A stretch of DNA of 30,479 nt. Source: a virus. The first letter of the stretch is position 1; every line of letters begins with the position of its first letter. The notes beneath the pieces were generated by a model. That model did no database searches. It saw only the letters and a program-made list of their open reading frames with translations, and had not been told where the DNA came from. Position numbers and translations under genes: made by a program. The stretch spans positions 1 through 30,479 of IMG/VR virus record IMGVR_UViG_3300042516_004266, one strand, 5' to 3'. Positions 1 through 6,009 of this stretch are shown here, piece after piece.

Positions 1-10
1 CGCTCCCGTC

Positions 11-181
11 ATGACCAGCCCCCTTCAGCTCCGCCGCGCCGCCACCGAGACCGGCACCACCATGGTCGCTGGCCCTCTCACCGTCACCCCTGAGGGCATG
101 TTCGTGATCGCTGGCCGCTTCTGTTCCTTGAACGAGGCCATCATGGCTTGCGGCGCCTTCGACAAAAAAGCCGTGGGATAA
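11..181 (+). CDS. Small hypothetical protein (56 aa)
   Basis: An uninterrupted 56-codon frame runs from ATG to TAA. The ATG follows a C-rich stretch (CGCTCCCGTC) with no Shine-Dalgarno sequence, which matches the start context of most small genes downstream. Codon use (GCC, ACC, CTC, GGC) also matches those genes. I do not recognise the protein. It begins MTSPLQLRRA, has no signal peptide or membrane segment, and ends in a lysine-rich KKAVG tail. Its promoter would lie before the window start. A small real gene is more likely than a chance frame, but the upstream context is missing. Confidence 0.45.
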   Translation: MTSPLQLRRAATETGTTMVAGPLTVTPEGMFVIAGRFCSLNEAIMACGAFDKKAVG

Positions 182-240
182 TGGGGTGGGCCAGCGCGGT
201 GGAACGCCTGGCCCGTGACCGATTCTCTCTCTCAGAACCG

Positions 241-855
241 ATGCCAAAAACCATAGACCTGACCGGGCAGCGTTTTGGGCGCTTAGTCGCCATCCGCTTT
301 CTGAGCGATTCTGGTTCTCAGTGGCTATGCCAATGCGACTGCGGCGCTGAGCCCAAAGTACGCGGAAACCACCTCAGAACGAGGCGCACTCAAAGCTGTG
401 GCTGTCTGAACCGAGAGCAGGTGAAGTTGCGCACAACCACTCACGGTTTCTCTATTCACCCGCTTTACAACACTTGGCGGACCATGGTTGCCCGATGCGA
501 AAATCCCTGCGACCGTCAATACTCCAGCTATGGCGGACGGGGGATTAAGTGCTTACTACCCTCGCCTCAGGCCCTAGAGGATGCCATCGGCCCCAAGCCT
601 TCCCCCCGGCACACCGTTGATCGGATCAACAACGATGGCGACTACACCGCCGACAACATTTGGTGGGCACCTTCCATGAAAGAACAAAGCAGAAACCGAC
701 GCAACAATCTATGGCTGACCTGGCGTGGGAAGACACAGTGTTTGGCCGACTGGGCAAAGGAGCTGAACGTCACCAGCAGCTGCTTGTCGAAGAGACTGAA
801 GAAAGGATGGAGCCTTGAGCGAGCATTGAGCCAACCTGTAGCCACGGCTAGCTAG
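241..855 (+). CDS. HNH-like endonuclease-type phage protein, copy 1
   Basis: This 204-aa protein belongs to a common phage family that reads DLTGQRFGRL (residues 6-15), WLCQCDCG (28-35), SCGC (52-55), YGGRGI (97-102), then VDRINNDGDY (126-135) followed by a Q-S-R-N-R-R stretch near 149-154. The Cys pairs suggest zinc binding and the DRINNDG block resembles an HNH core. The C-terminus (about 160-195) looks like a helix-turn-helix. The family is usually treated as a free-standing homing-type endonuclease; that role is known for relatives, not shown here. The ATG at 241 is chosen because the family starts just before DLTGQ; the frame is open from 148. No Shine-Dalgarno sequence is evident. It is a paralog of the minus-strand gene at 21726-22337. 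Base composition is less GC-rich than its neighbours, which fits lateral arrival. Its TAG stop lies inside the next promoter box. Confidence 0.8.
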   Translation: MPKTIDLTGQRFGRLVAIRFLSDSGSQWLCQCDCGAEPKVRGNHLRTRRTQSCGCLNREQVKLRTTTHGFSIHPLYNTWRTMVARCENPCDRQYSSYGGRGIKCLLPSPQALEDAIGPKPSPRHTVDRINNDGDYTADNIWWAPSMKEQSRNRRNNLWLTWRGKTQCLADWAKELNVTSSCLSKRLKKGWSLERALSQPVATAS

Positions 856-867
856 AGGTGCTATAGT
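839..867 (+). promoter_or_regulatory. GCTAG-family promoter and leader hairpin for 912 gene
   Basis: TAGCCA (839-844), a 17-base spacer ending GCTAGAGGTGC, then TATAGT (862-867). The leader carries a hairpin GGGGC/GCCCC with loop AGGA at 877-890, then ACTCACCACCGCTTCCC before the ATG. The stop codon of the upstream gene (853-855) lies in the box. Confidence 0.75.
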
Positions 868-911
868 TTGGACATCGGGGCAGGAGCCCCACTCACCACC
901 GCTTCCCGATC

Positions 912-1118
912 ATGGCCACCGAACACGCGACAGCTGAGCAGTTCACCACCTGGGCCGCCCGCGCCAAAGAGATGACCGACGCTGCCCTCTGCTACTCAAT
1001 CAGGGACTGTCATCAAGCCGCCAAGGCTATGGCGAGCTTCAACCCGATCAAAGAGGGCTACTACCGCGACGAGGCCAGCGTCTACCACCAAGAGCTTTCC
1101 CGCCGCCTGGCCGCCTGA
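912..1118 (+). CDS. Small hypothetical protein (68 aa)
   Basis: A 68-aa hydrophilic, probably helical protein that starts MATEHATAEQFTTW and ends ELSRRLAA. It has no recognised domain, signal peptide or membrane segment. It is the first gene after a GCTAG-family promoter and is followed by two further small genes with the same C-rich start context (CACTCACCACCGCTTCCC), so the three probably share a transcript. There is no Shine-Dalgarno sequence. The sequence just before the ATG (CCCGAT) can pair with ATCGGG near the 5' end of the leader. The promoter and leader give good support for a real gene; the function is unknown. Confidence 0.7.
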   Translation: MATEHATAEQFTTWAARAKEMTDAALCYSIRDCHQAAKAMASFNPIKEGYYRDEASVYHQELSRRLAA

Positions 1119-1157
1119 GCGCGGCCTTCCCCCCCACTCACCACCGCTTCCCCAGCC

Positions 1158-1463
1158 ATGGAACTCTTCACCTCTGACCGCGACCAAGCCCTGCTTCAGA
1201 CCCAAGACCCTCGCACCCTCAAGCCTGGCCAGTGGGCCCGTTACACCCACATGATCGACGCTTGGCTGATTGACCAGGGGATGAGCGAAGGCTGCACCTG
1301 CGCCAGCAGCGGCGGCGATTGGGAGGCCTTTGGCACCCTCTGGACGAAGGGTGACAAACAGCTGATGGTGAATTACTTGACCATGCCATTCGTTGCCCTC
1401 TGCATCCTGCACGGACAGGAGCTGGCTTCGCTGATGGTGATGATCGAACCAATGCGCCGCTGA
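1158..1463 (+). CDS. Hypothetical protein (101 aa)
   Basis: A 101-aa protein of unknown function. It contains a central Gly/Ser/Cys stretch (EGCTCASSGGDWEAFG, about residues 44-59) and a hydrophobic C-terminal third (VNYLTMPFVALCILHG) that could be a buried helix or a weak membrane segment. The ATG follows the same ACTCACCACCGCTTCCC sequence seen before the 912 gene, 40 bases after that gene ends, so the two are probably co-transcribed. The minus-strand frame across it is a shadow. Confidence 0.65.
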   Translation: MELFTSDRDQALLQTQDPRTLKPGQWARYTHMIDAWLIDQGMSEGCTCASSGGDWEAFGTLWTKGDKQLMVNYLTMPFVALCILHGQELASLMVMIEPMRR

Positions 1464-1494
1464 GTCTTACCCAAACCACCACCCCATCTCAACC

Positions 1495-1767
1495 ATGAAA
1501 AAGCCTCGCACCCTGGCTGACCTGATCAAGGATCCCCGCGTCTCCGATTACAGCGACGAGCGTTACCCGAAAGAGTGCAGCGAAGGCCTGTGGCTCTACC
1601 TTGCCCCTGGCTGGGTTGGAGAACATGGCTGGGGCTGTAGCACCGTTCACGAAATGACCGTGGCCGAGTGCTGCGAGGCCCTGGGCGAAGCCCGTTATGA
1701 CCCTGAAGGTTGGTATAGGAGCGGCTTCAATCCCCAACAAAGTCGCCCCCTGCTGCCGGGTGGTTGA
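1495..1767 (+). CDS. Hypothetical protein (90 aa)
   Basis: This 90-aa protein is unrecognised. It is rich in Trp, Tyr, Gly and Cys in the middle (GLWLYLAPGWVGEHGWGCST), a pattern often seen in small compact phage proteins. It begins MKKPRTLADLIKDPRV, which suggests an N-terminal amphipathic helix. The ATG follows an A/C-rich tract (AACCACCACCCCATC) without a Shine-Dalgarno sequence. It lies 31 bases after the previous gene and ends one base before the perfect dyad promoter at 1768, so it appears to be the last gene of the transcript that starts near 870. Confidence 0.65.
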   Translation: MKKPRTLADLIKDPRVSDYSDERYPKECSEGLWLYLAPGWVGEHGWGCSTVHEMTVAECCEALGEARYDPEGWYRSGFNPQQSRPLLPGG

Positions 1768-1803
1768 CCACCTCTAGCCATCCGCAGCTAGAGGTGGTAT
1801 GAT
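1768..1803 (+). promoter_or_regulatory. GCTAG-family promoter with perfect 11-bp dyad
   Basis: CCACCTCTAGC (1768-1778) and GCTAGAGGTGG (1787-1797) form a perfect inverted repeat with an 8-base centre. TATGAT (1798-1803) follows directly, and TAGCCA at 1775-1780 sits 17 bases upstream as a candidate -35. The dyad therefore covers the -35 and the whole spacer, like a repressor operator. The leader has a hairpin GGGAGGC/GCCTCCC with loop GAGAG at 1813-1831, then CGCTTACCACC. Confidence 0.8.
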
Positions 1804-1853
1804 TCAGGGCATGGGAGGCGAGAGGCCTCCCGCTTACCACCCGCTTCACTGTC

Positions 1854-2780
1854 ATGGCCACCAAAAACACCAACACCCTCCCGGTCCCCGTCCACGTTCA
1901 GGCCCTGATCGACGCCCTGGAGAACCTCAAGCCAGCTCACTGGGTCGCCCGTCACGGCAAAGGCAGCGCCAGCAGCACTTGGATGATCTTCAGCGAGGTC
2001 TTCCGTGGCCGGATCGACGACCTGCAGCTGGCCGACGAGCAAGGCCGCGCCGGCTACCGGGTTGGCATTGAGGTGGCCCTGATTGATGGCCAGGTCGAGA
2101 CCTGCTTCAGCCTGTACGACAACCCGATGGCCGCTCGCAAGTTCAAGGCCAACTTCCGCCCTGAGCTACTGCGTCCCCTGAATGACTGCCTGGGCCGTCA
2201 CAACGTGACGTGCGGCGCCTACCCCCTGAAAGGCAGCCCCAAGATGGAGTGGGACTGGAAGACGGGCCAGGCTGGCCGCTGGATTGACCACTGGCTGAAC
2301 TCCCCCGCCTACTTCGACTGGGATCGTCTCTCCCGCTTTCAGCTGGCGGTTGGGCAATGCAGCTGGGCTTCCTGTCAGGAGCTGGTTGAGTGGGCGGCGC
2401 CCATGGCAGCCGCTTACTTGCCCTTGCTGGAGTGCATGGTGCCCCTGGAAGGCGAGCCACTCGCCCTCAATCGCCAGGGCCGCAATGACCAGCTGCGCCC
2501 CAACCTGATCCGCGCCGTGGGCAAGCCAGAGCGGGTGGGCTGTGAGTGCCACCGGATCGCCGGCTTCCGCAGCCAGTCGCCCTGCGCCGGCGGCCTTGAG
2601 GCCGCTCACATCAGGCCTTACCAGCAAGGCGGCACTGATGACCCCGGCAACGGCTTGTGGCTGTGCCACGTTCACCACTGCGAGACGGAGGGCCGGATCG
2701 AAGGCAGCCGATCGCTGGGCGTCAACCTGATGGCGCACGTCGCGCAGCAGCGCTTCAGCCGTCTGGCCATAGCTGGCTAG
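1854..2780 (+). CDS. HNH endonuclease with long novel N-terminal region
   Basis: A 308-aa protein. Residues 228-276 form an HNH module: C-rich lead-in (GCECHRIAGF), then AHIRPYQQGG (251-260), NGLWLC (266-271) and HVHH (272-275). This matches the HNH family pattern of His, Asn and a Cys-x2-His end, so it is probably a metal-dependent DNA nuclease. The first 220 residues match no family I know. They contain many Trp and aromatic residues and may bind DNA or a partner. The start is set by the promoter and the CTTACCACCCGCTTCACTGTC leader 5' of the ATG. The gene sits alone between two GCTAG boxes, like a single-gene cassette, and its TAG stop is inside the next box. It may be a restriction-like, homing or packaging-associated nuclease. 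Confidence 0.8.
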   Translation: MATKNTNTLPVPVHVQALIDALENLKPAHWVARHGKGSASSTWMIFSEVFRGRIDDLQLADEQGRAGYRVGIEVALIDGQVETCFSLYDNPMAARKFKANFRPELLRPLNDCLGRHNVTCGAYPLKGSPKMEWDWKTGQAGRWIDHWLNSPAYFDWDRLSRFQLAVGQCSWASCQELVEWAAPMAAAYLPLLECMVPLEGEPLALNRQGRNDQLRPNLIRAVGKPERVGCECHRIAGFRSQSPCAGGLEAAHIRPYQQGGTDDPGNGLWLCHVHHCETEGRIEGSRSLGVNLMAHVAQQRFSRLAIAG

Positions 2781-2792
2781 AGGTGGTATGAT
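2764..2792 (+). promoter_or_regulatory. GCTAG-family promoter for 2844 gene
   Basis: TGGCCA (2764-2769), 17 bases ending GGCTAGAGGTGG, then TATGAT (2787-2792). The leader hairpin GGGAGGC/GCCTCCC with loop GAGAG lies at 2802-2820, followed by CCTTACCACTGCTTCCCC. It is nearly the same as the leader at 1813. Confidence 0.75.
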
Positions 2793-2843
2793 TCTGTGCA
2801 TGGGAGGCGAGAGGCCTCCCCCTTACCACTGCTTCCCCCGACC

Positions 2844-3026
2844 ATGGCTACCCCGCTTCACCGCCAGATCCCCGCCAGCAGCATCCGGGCCGTTCTGGCA
2901 GCGCTTGACGCCGAGCACCGCCGCTGGCGGACAGAAGGCGGTCACTCGCTTGACTCGCTTCCTGACGTGCGCGACTGGCTTGCCACTGAAGCCGAGACCG
3001 CCGAAATGCTTGAGCGCTGCTACTAG
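2844..3026 (+). CDS. Small hypothetical protein (60 aa)
   Basis: A 60-aa basic then acidic protein that begins MATPLHRQIPASSIRAV and ends MLERCY. It is probably all-helical and has no known domain. The ATG at 2844 follows the standard hairpin and TTACCAC leader; the frame is open further upstream (from 2796), but that would include the leader. The TAG stop (3024-3026) lies in the TAGCCA of the next promoter box. Confidence 0.7.
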   Translation: MATPLHRQIPASSIRAVLAALDAEHRRWRTEGGHSLDSLPDVRDWLATEAETAEMLERCY

Positions 3027-3052
3027 CCACCTGCGGCTAGAGGTGGTATGAT
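3023..3052 (+). promoter_or_regulatory. GCTAG-family promoter of an eight-gene operon
   Basis: CTAGCC (3023-3028) and GGCTAG (3035-3040) are an inverted repeat with a 6-base centre. TAGCCA (3024-3029), 17 bases, then TATGAT (3047-3052). The leader, about 70 bases, is longer than usual and contains GGC-GAG-GCC but no clear TTACCACC tract. Confidence 0.75.
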
Positions 3053-3125
3053 CAGAGGGCAGGCGAGGCCGCTTGGGTCAGTCCTTCTAGGGTCTGAGCA
3101 CTGTGGCTGAGCCGGTTGCCAGGTC

Positions 3126-3299
3126 ATGCCTAAATCCATTCACGCGCTAGTCAAGCGATGGCTAGCGCTACCCGCCTTCGTGCAGCAACACATCATGAAA
3201 AACCTTGAGCATGAGCGGGCCGCCGCTTACCTCTCAGAGGCTGAGCAAACGCCTGCAGATCAGAAATCAGCACCTCCAGAAAGTGAGCCCAATGACTGA
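3126..3299 (+). CDS. Small hypothetical protein (57 aa), first gene of operon
   Basis: A 57-aa frame starting MPKSIHALVKRWLALPAFVQ, then a charged stretch ending PPESEPND. The N-terminal part could be an amphipathic helix. It is too short to be recognised. Support comes from its place directly after a promoter and from an 8-base overlap (ATGACTGA, 3292-3299) with the next gene, a junction type that recurs in this operon. Confidence 0.55.
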   Translation: MPKSIHALVKRWLALPAFVQQHIMKNLEHERAAAYLSEAEQTPADQKSAPPESEPND

Positions 3300-3474
3300 G
3301 TTCAAACCCATGCCGGTGGAAACCCTTGAGGATCGTCTCGGCAATGCGCTCGGCCTGGCGCTGTTCATGATCCGCCACCCGGAGACCGTGGACAACAAGG
3401 CCATGGCTCAGGTCGAGACACCCTTCAAGGAGTGGTGTGACGCGATCGTTGATAGAGGGCGGCTAGGTGGCTGA
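3292..3474 (+). CDS. Small hypothetical protein (60 aa)
   Basis: A 60-aa protein starting MTEFKPMPVETLEDRLGNAL. It is probably helical and acidic, with no known domain. The start at 3292 is chosen because it forms an 8-base overlap with the preceding stop, and the next gene overlaps its own stop in the same way (GTGGCTGA, 3467-3474). Translational coupling through the chain is likely. Confidence 0.6.
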   Translation: MTEFKPMPVETLEDRLGNALGLALFMIRHPETVDNKAMAQVETPFKEWCDAIVDRGRLGG

Positions 3475-3706
3475 ACCTCTCTCCCCACAAGCGCAGGCGG
3501 TGCTGGATGCAGCTTTCTCTGCCTATTGGTCTGCCGAACAGGAGGCCCCCAACGACGAAGGGATGATTGCCGCCGCCGCCCTCCGCGCTGCTGCGGATCA
3601 ACTTCGCAATGCTTACGCCAACGAAGAATACATAGACAGTGCGGATGACTTTCTTGATGCCATCGCCGCCGAGCTGGAGAACACCATGGAGCCGATTGAT
3701 GGCTGA
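3467..3706 (+). CDS. SPxAQAVL-family small protein, tandem copy 1
   Basis: A 79-aa protein starting at GTG: LSPQAQAVLDAAFSAY near the N-terminus, AAALRAAADQLRNAY in the middle and FLDAIAAELEN at the end. It has the same three blocks in the same order as the next gene, so the two are tandem paralogs. I remember this family as a frequent small hypothetical in Synechococcus-type genomes and their phages; the function is unknown. It is acidic, helical and probably cytoplasmic. It overlaps both neighbours by 8 bases. Confidence 0.75.
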   Translation: MAEPLSPQAQAVLDAAFSAYWSAEQEAPNDEGMIAAAALRAAADQLRNAYANEEYIDSADDFLDAIAAELENTMEPIDG

Positions 3707-3935
3707 ACTATCCCCCGCCGCGCAGGCGGTGTTATCCGCATGGGCTAAGCCCGTTGATGTCGACCGCTCACTGGTGATCAACGGCAAGGCGCTGGAGTTT
3801 CAAGCCAGAGGGGCACTCGCCGCCGCCCTCCGCGTCGCTGCGGATCAGGTGGAGCAAAGGTGGCGCGGCTTCAGTCATGAGGCTTGCCAAGAGATACGCG
3901 CCATCGCCGCCGAGCTGGAAGGTGGCAATGACTGA
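3699..3935 (+). CDS. SPxAQAVL-family small protein, tandem copy 2
   Basis: A 78-aa paralog of the preceding gene: MAELSPAAQAVLSAW, then ALAAALRVAADQVEQRW, then CQEIRAIAAELEGGND. The insert between blocks differs (DVDRSLVINGKALEFQ here). It overlaps the previous stop by 8 bases (ATGGCTGA) and the next start by 8 bases (ATGACTGA). The frame is open upstream to 3639, but that part is a shadow of copy 1. The function is unknown. Confidence 0.75.
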   Translation: MAELSPAAQAVLSAWAKPVDVDRSLVINGKALEFQARGALAAALRVAADQVEQRWRGFSHEACQEIRAIAAELEGGND

Positions 3936-4665
3936 CTTTCGTGCGCTGTGCCAAGAGCTGATAGACGAGATCGACGCAAAGGCTTATGGCATCAAATCTC
4001 TGCCATCATCAGTGGCAATCGACCGCGCCCGCGCCGCCCTGGAGGCCCAGCCCGAGCCGAAGACATCCCGCCTTCGCTATTGCGATGTCCACGGCCAGCA
4101 ACCTGAAAACGCATGGGGCTGCCCCGAATGCGTGCGAGAGATGCGCCACCAGCTGGCCCAGCCCGAGCCGCAGGGGCCGAGTGATCAGGAGCTGTTGCGC
4201 ATCTACCGAGTAGCAACACCTTGTTACCAAGTCGAAGAGTACAGAAGAGAGTTGGACTTCGCCCGCGCCGTCCTCGCCCGCTGGGGCCGCCCCGCCATCC
4301 AGCCCGAGCCGCAGGGGCCGAGTGATGAGAAGCTGCTGCGCTGTTATGGCCTCGCTAAGCGCGACCACTGCTACGAGGGGCCGATTGATGACTGGCCCAA
4401 ACGAGCTGAACGGGCAGCGACTGTTCACGGCCTCCGTGCCGTCCTCGCCCGCTGGGGCCGCCCCGCCATCGAGCCGGTGCCGGTGAGCGAGCGCCTGCCG
4501 GGGCCGGCGGATTGCGATGCGGAGGGGAAGTGTTGGTTTGGCACTCCGAGTAGTTACGTGATGGTTGCCAACTGGGTTTACGAAAAAGCCGAACATTGTC
4601 GATCGTGGAACACTCACTGGGCTCCCCACTGGGCGCTGCCGGTGCTTGGGGTGGAGGGCGAATGA
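3928..4665 (+). CDS. Repeat-containing protein with DUF551-like C-terminus
   Basis: A 245-aa protein. It opens MTDFRALCQELIDEIDAKAY, a helical region, then a Cys pair segment (WGCPECVREM) that may hold zinc. Next come two copies of a repeat: QPEPQGPSDQELLRIY followed by ARAVLARWGRPAI, and the same with EKLLRCY. The last 60 residues (PVPVSERLPGP, CDAEGKCWFG, NTHWAPHW) match the layout of DUF551, a small domain of unknown function common in phages. The exact DNA repeat (CAGCCCGAGCCGCAGGGGCC in both copies) points to recent duplication. It lies in the 3.1-5.5 kb operon and overlaps both neighbours. Confidence 0.75.
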   Translation: MTDFRALCQELIDEIDAKAYGIKSLPSSVAIDRARAALEAQPEPKTSRLRYCDVHGQQPENAWGCPECVREMRHQLAQPEPQGPSDQELLRIYRVATPCYQVEEYRRELDFARAVLARWGRPAIQPEPQGPSDEKLLRCYGLAKRDHCYEGPIDDWPKRAERAATVHGLRAVLARWGRPAIEPVPVSERLPGPADCDAEGKCWFGTPSSYVMVANWVYEKAEHCRSWNTHWAPHWALPVLGVEGE

Positions 4666-5009
4666 AGCACGAGCGCCTGAACCTCTCCCAGCACCAGTTC
4701 GTCGAAACCAGCAAGGACTTCAACGGCCGCTACTGGATTGCCTACTCCAGCGGCGCCAGCGTGTTCCTCAGGGAAGCGGCCGACCTCCGTCGCTTCCTCA
4801 AGCTGGCGAAAGGCTCCAAGGGCCTGCCCATGCGAGAGAGGCTTGACGAGTGGCTGGCCGGCCTGGCCGCCGCCGATGCGGAGCGTGAAACCCGCCTTCG
4901 TGATCCACAAGAAGACTTGTCGATCGCCGGTGAGCTACAAGCCACCGGCTTCGGGCCGGAATGCCACCCCGACGACGACCCGACCGCCAACACCAGAACC
5001 ATCATCTAG
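4662..5009 (+). CDS. Hypothetical protein (115 aa)
   Basis: A 115-aa protein starting MKHERLNLSQHQFVETSKDF. It has a beta-like first third (GRYWIAYSSGASVFLRE), a helical middle (LRRFLKLAKG, LDEWLAGLAAADAERE) and an acidic C-terminus. I do not recognise it. The ATG is chosen because it overlaps the previous stop as ATGA (4662-4665), implying coupled translation. The frame is open upstream to 4596 inside the preceding gene. Confidence 0.65.
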   Translation: MKHERLNLSQHQFVETSKDFNGRYWIAYSSGASVFLREAADLRRFLKLAKGSKGLPMRERLDEWLAGLAAADAERETRLRDPQEDLSIAGELQATGFGPECHPDDDPTANTRTII

Positions 5010-5014
5010 AACCC

Positions 5015-5236
5015 ATGCCCGAGTTCTGCTCTTCGCGCATCACCAGCGCCATCGCCAAGGCCCTGCTGGGCGAACGTGCTGCACGCTGCACCAACCTCAC
5101 CCTGGAGTTCTCAGCCGACAAGCTCCCCAGCGTGACTGCTACCTTCCTCCTGCTGGATGAGGACGCGCAAGCCCTGGGCAGTGCTCTCTCAACCGAAACC
5201 TGGACCCTTGTTGACGCCGAGGCAAGCAAGGCCTGA
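5015..5236 (+). CDS. Small hypothetical protein (73 aa)
   Basis: A 73-aa protein, MPEFCSSRITSAIAKALLGE at the start and WTLVDAEASKA at the end. The pattern of alternating hydrophobics (LTLEFSADKLPSVTATFLLL) suggests a small beta sheet. It begins five bases after the preceding stop, so it is probably in the same operon. No known family. Confidence 0.6.
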   Translation: MPEFCSSRITSAIAKALLGERAARCTNLTLEFSADKLPSVTATFLLLDEDAQALGSALSTETWTLVDAEASKA

Positions 5237-5277
5237 CGCCTGCCGCCCCGTCAACTCCAACCGATACCCCTGCCCGA

Positions 5278-5493
5278 ATGGTGCTGACAACTTGCCCGGC
5301 CTGCCCCGAGTGCAGCAGCCGGCTGAGCCGCGTTGTGATGACCCGCCACCTGGCCGATGGCCGGACGGTGAGGCGCCGCGCCTGCTGGATCTGCGATCAC
5401 CGCTGGTACAGCCTGCAAGCGGCGGAATCGGCCGTGGCGGCGACGATGCTGCAGTGGCGCGGGAAGCAACTGCTGGGAGTGCTGACATCCTAG
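5278..5493 (+). CDS. NrdR-like zinc-ribbon protein (71 aa)
   Basis: A 71-aa protein with CPACPECSSRL near the N-terminus and RRRACWICDHRWYSLQ about 30 residues later. The spacing, the D-G-R-T-V-R-R-R-x-C-x2-C core and the following aromatic residue closely resemble the N-terminal zinc ribbon of NrdR, the repressor of ribonucleotide reductase genes. NrdR itself is about 150 aa and has an ATP-cone domain, which is absent here. It could be a free DNA-binding zinc ribbon regulator; Ogr/Delta-like phage activators are another small zinc-ribbon type. It closes the operon, and its TAG stop lies in the next GCTAG box. Confidence 0.65.
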   Translation: MVLTTCPACPECSSRLSRVVMTRHLADGRTVRRRACWICDHRWYSLQAAESAVAATMLQWRGKQLLGVLTS

Positions 5494-5509
5494 CTAGACG
5501 TGGTATCAT
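5482..5509 (+). promoter_or_regulatory. GCTAG-family promoter for 5557 gene
   Basis: CTGACA (5482-5487), 16 bases containing TAGCTAGACGTGG, then TATCAT (5504-5509). The leader has GGGC/GCCC pairing at 5519-5533 and contains GGCGATCGCC, which includes the cyanobacterial HIP1 octamer GCGATCGC. Here the -35 is closer to the general consensus than in sister boxes. Confidence 0.7.
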
Positions 5510-5556
5510 TCTGAGGTAGGGCGATCGCCGCCCCGTTCCTCGCTGCATCAACAGCC

Positions 5557-5928
5557 ATGACCGTCGCCACCGCACCGGCCGACCTGCCGGAAATCGACCT
5601 GACCCAAGTTGACCCCCTGGCCATCGCCCAGGAAATCGTCAACATCCGCCGCACCATCAGCCATCAGCAGGAGCGCCTTGAGAAAGGCATGGCCCTGCTG
5701 AACCGCTGCTATGCCGAAGGCGTGGTGCCCAAGGAGTTCTCGGCAGCCGACTGCAACTTCCTGCTGGTTGCCGGCCGCACCTCCTACGACTGGGCCAGCG
5801 TGCCCGAGGTGAAAGCCGCTGAGGCCTCACTGAAGGTGGCCAAGGATCAGGCCAAGAAAGACGGGACCGTGCCGACCTCAGTTGGCGCCCCGTCCTGGCG
5901 GATCTCCGAGGCCAAGCCTTCCCACTGA
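5557..5928 (+). CDS. Hypothetical coiled-coil protein (123 aa)
   Basis: A 123-aa protein. Residues about 25-55 (EIVNIRRTISHQQERLEKGMALLN) look like a coiled coil, and a second charged helix follows near 85-103 (KAAEASLKVAKDQAKKDG). No catalytic motif is visible. The single-gene unit has its own promoter upstream and another promoter just after its stop. The ATG has the usual A/C-rich context without a Shine-Dalgarno sequence. Function unknown; a small DNA- or protein-binding phage accessory factor is possible. Confidence 0.7.
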   Translation: MTVATAPADLPEIDLTQVDPLAIAQEIVNIRRTISHQQERLEKGMALLNRCYAEGVVPKEFSAADCNFLLVAGRTSYDWASVPEVKAAEASLKVAKDQAKKDGTVPTSVGAPSWRISEAKPSH

Positions 5929-5932
5929 GCAT

Positions 5933-5962
5933 CTAGCCATCTCCAGCTAGAGGTGGTATGAT
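5933..5962 (+). promoter_or_regulatory. GCTAG-family promoter for 6010 and 6226 genes
   Basis: TAGCCA (5934-5939), 17 bases ending AGCTAGAGGTGG, then TATGAT (5957-5962). CTAGC and GCTAG flank an 8-base centre. The leader hairpin GGGAGGC/GCCTCCC with loop GAGAT lies at 5971-5989, then CACTTACCCC. Confidence 0.75.
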
Positions 5963-6009
5963 TCAGACACGGGAGGCGAGATGCCTCCCACTTACCCCGG
6001 CCACCCGCC

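Noticed and set aside
996-1482. Long minus-strand frames opposite the 912 and 1158 genes
   Set aside because: They are shadows of GC-rich plus-strand genes with promoter and leader support; their proteins are Gly/Ala/Val or Arg/Ser low-complexity.
2143-2801. Minus-strand frames of 105 and 211 aa opposite the HNH gene
   Set aside because: The HNH motif and the promoter layout fix the plus strand as coding; the minus frames run across the promoter box.
4009-4723. Minus-strand frames of 206 and 122 aa opposite the DUF551-like gene
   Set aside because: They mirror the duplicated module of the plus-strand gene and have no start signals.
5519-5533. HIP1 octamer as proof of a cyanobacterial host
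   Set aside because: GCGATCGC is present here, but I noted only this clear copy; too few to count as strong evidence.
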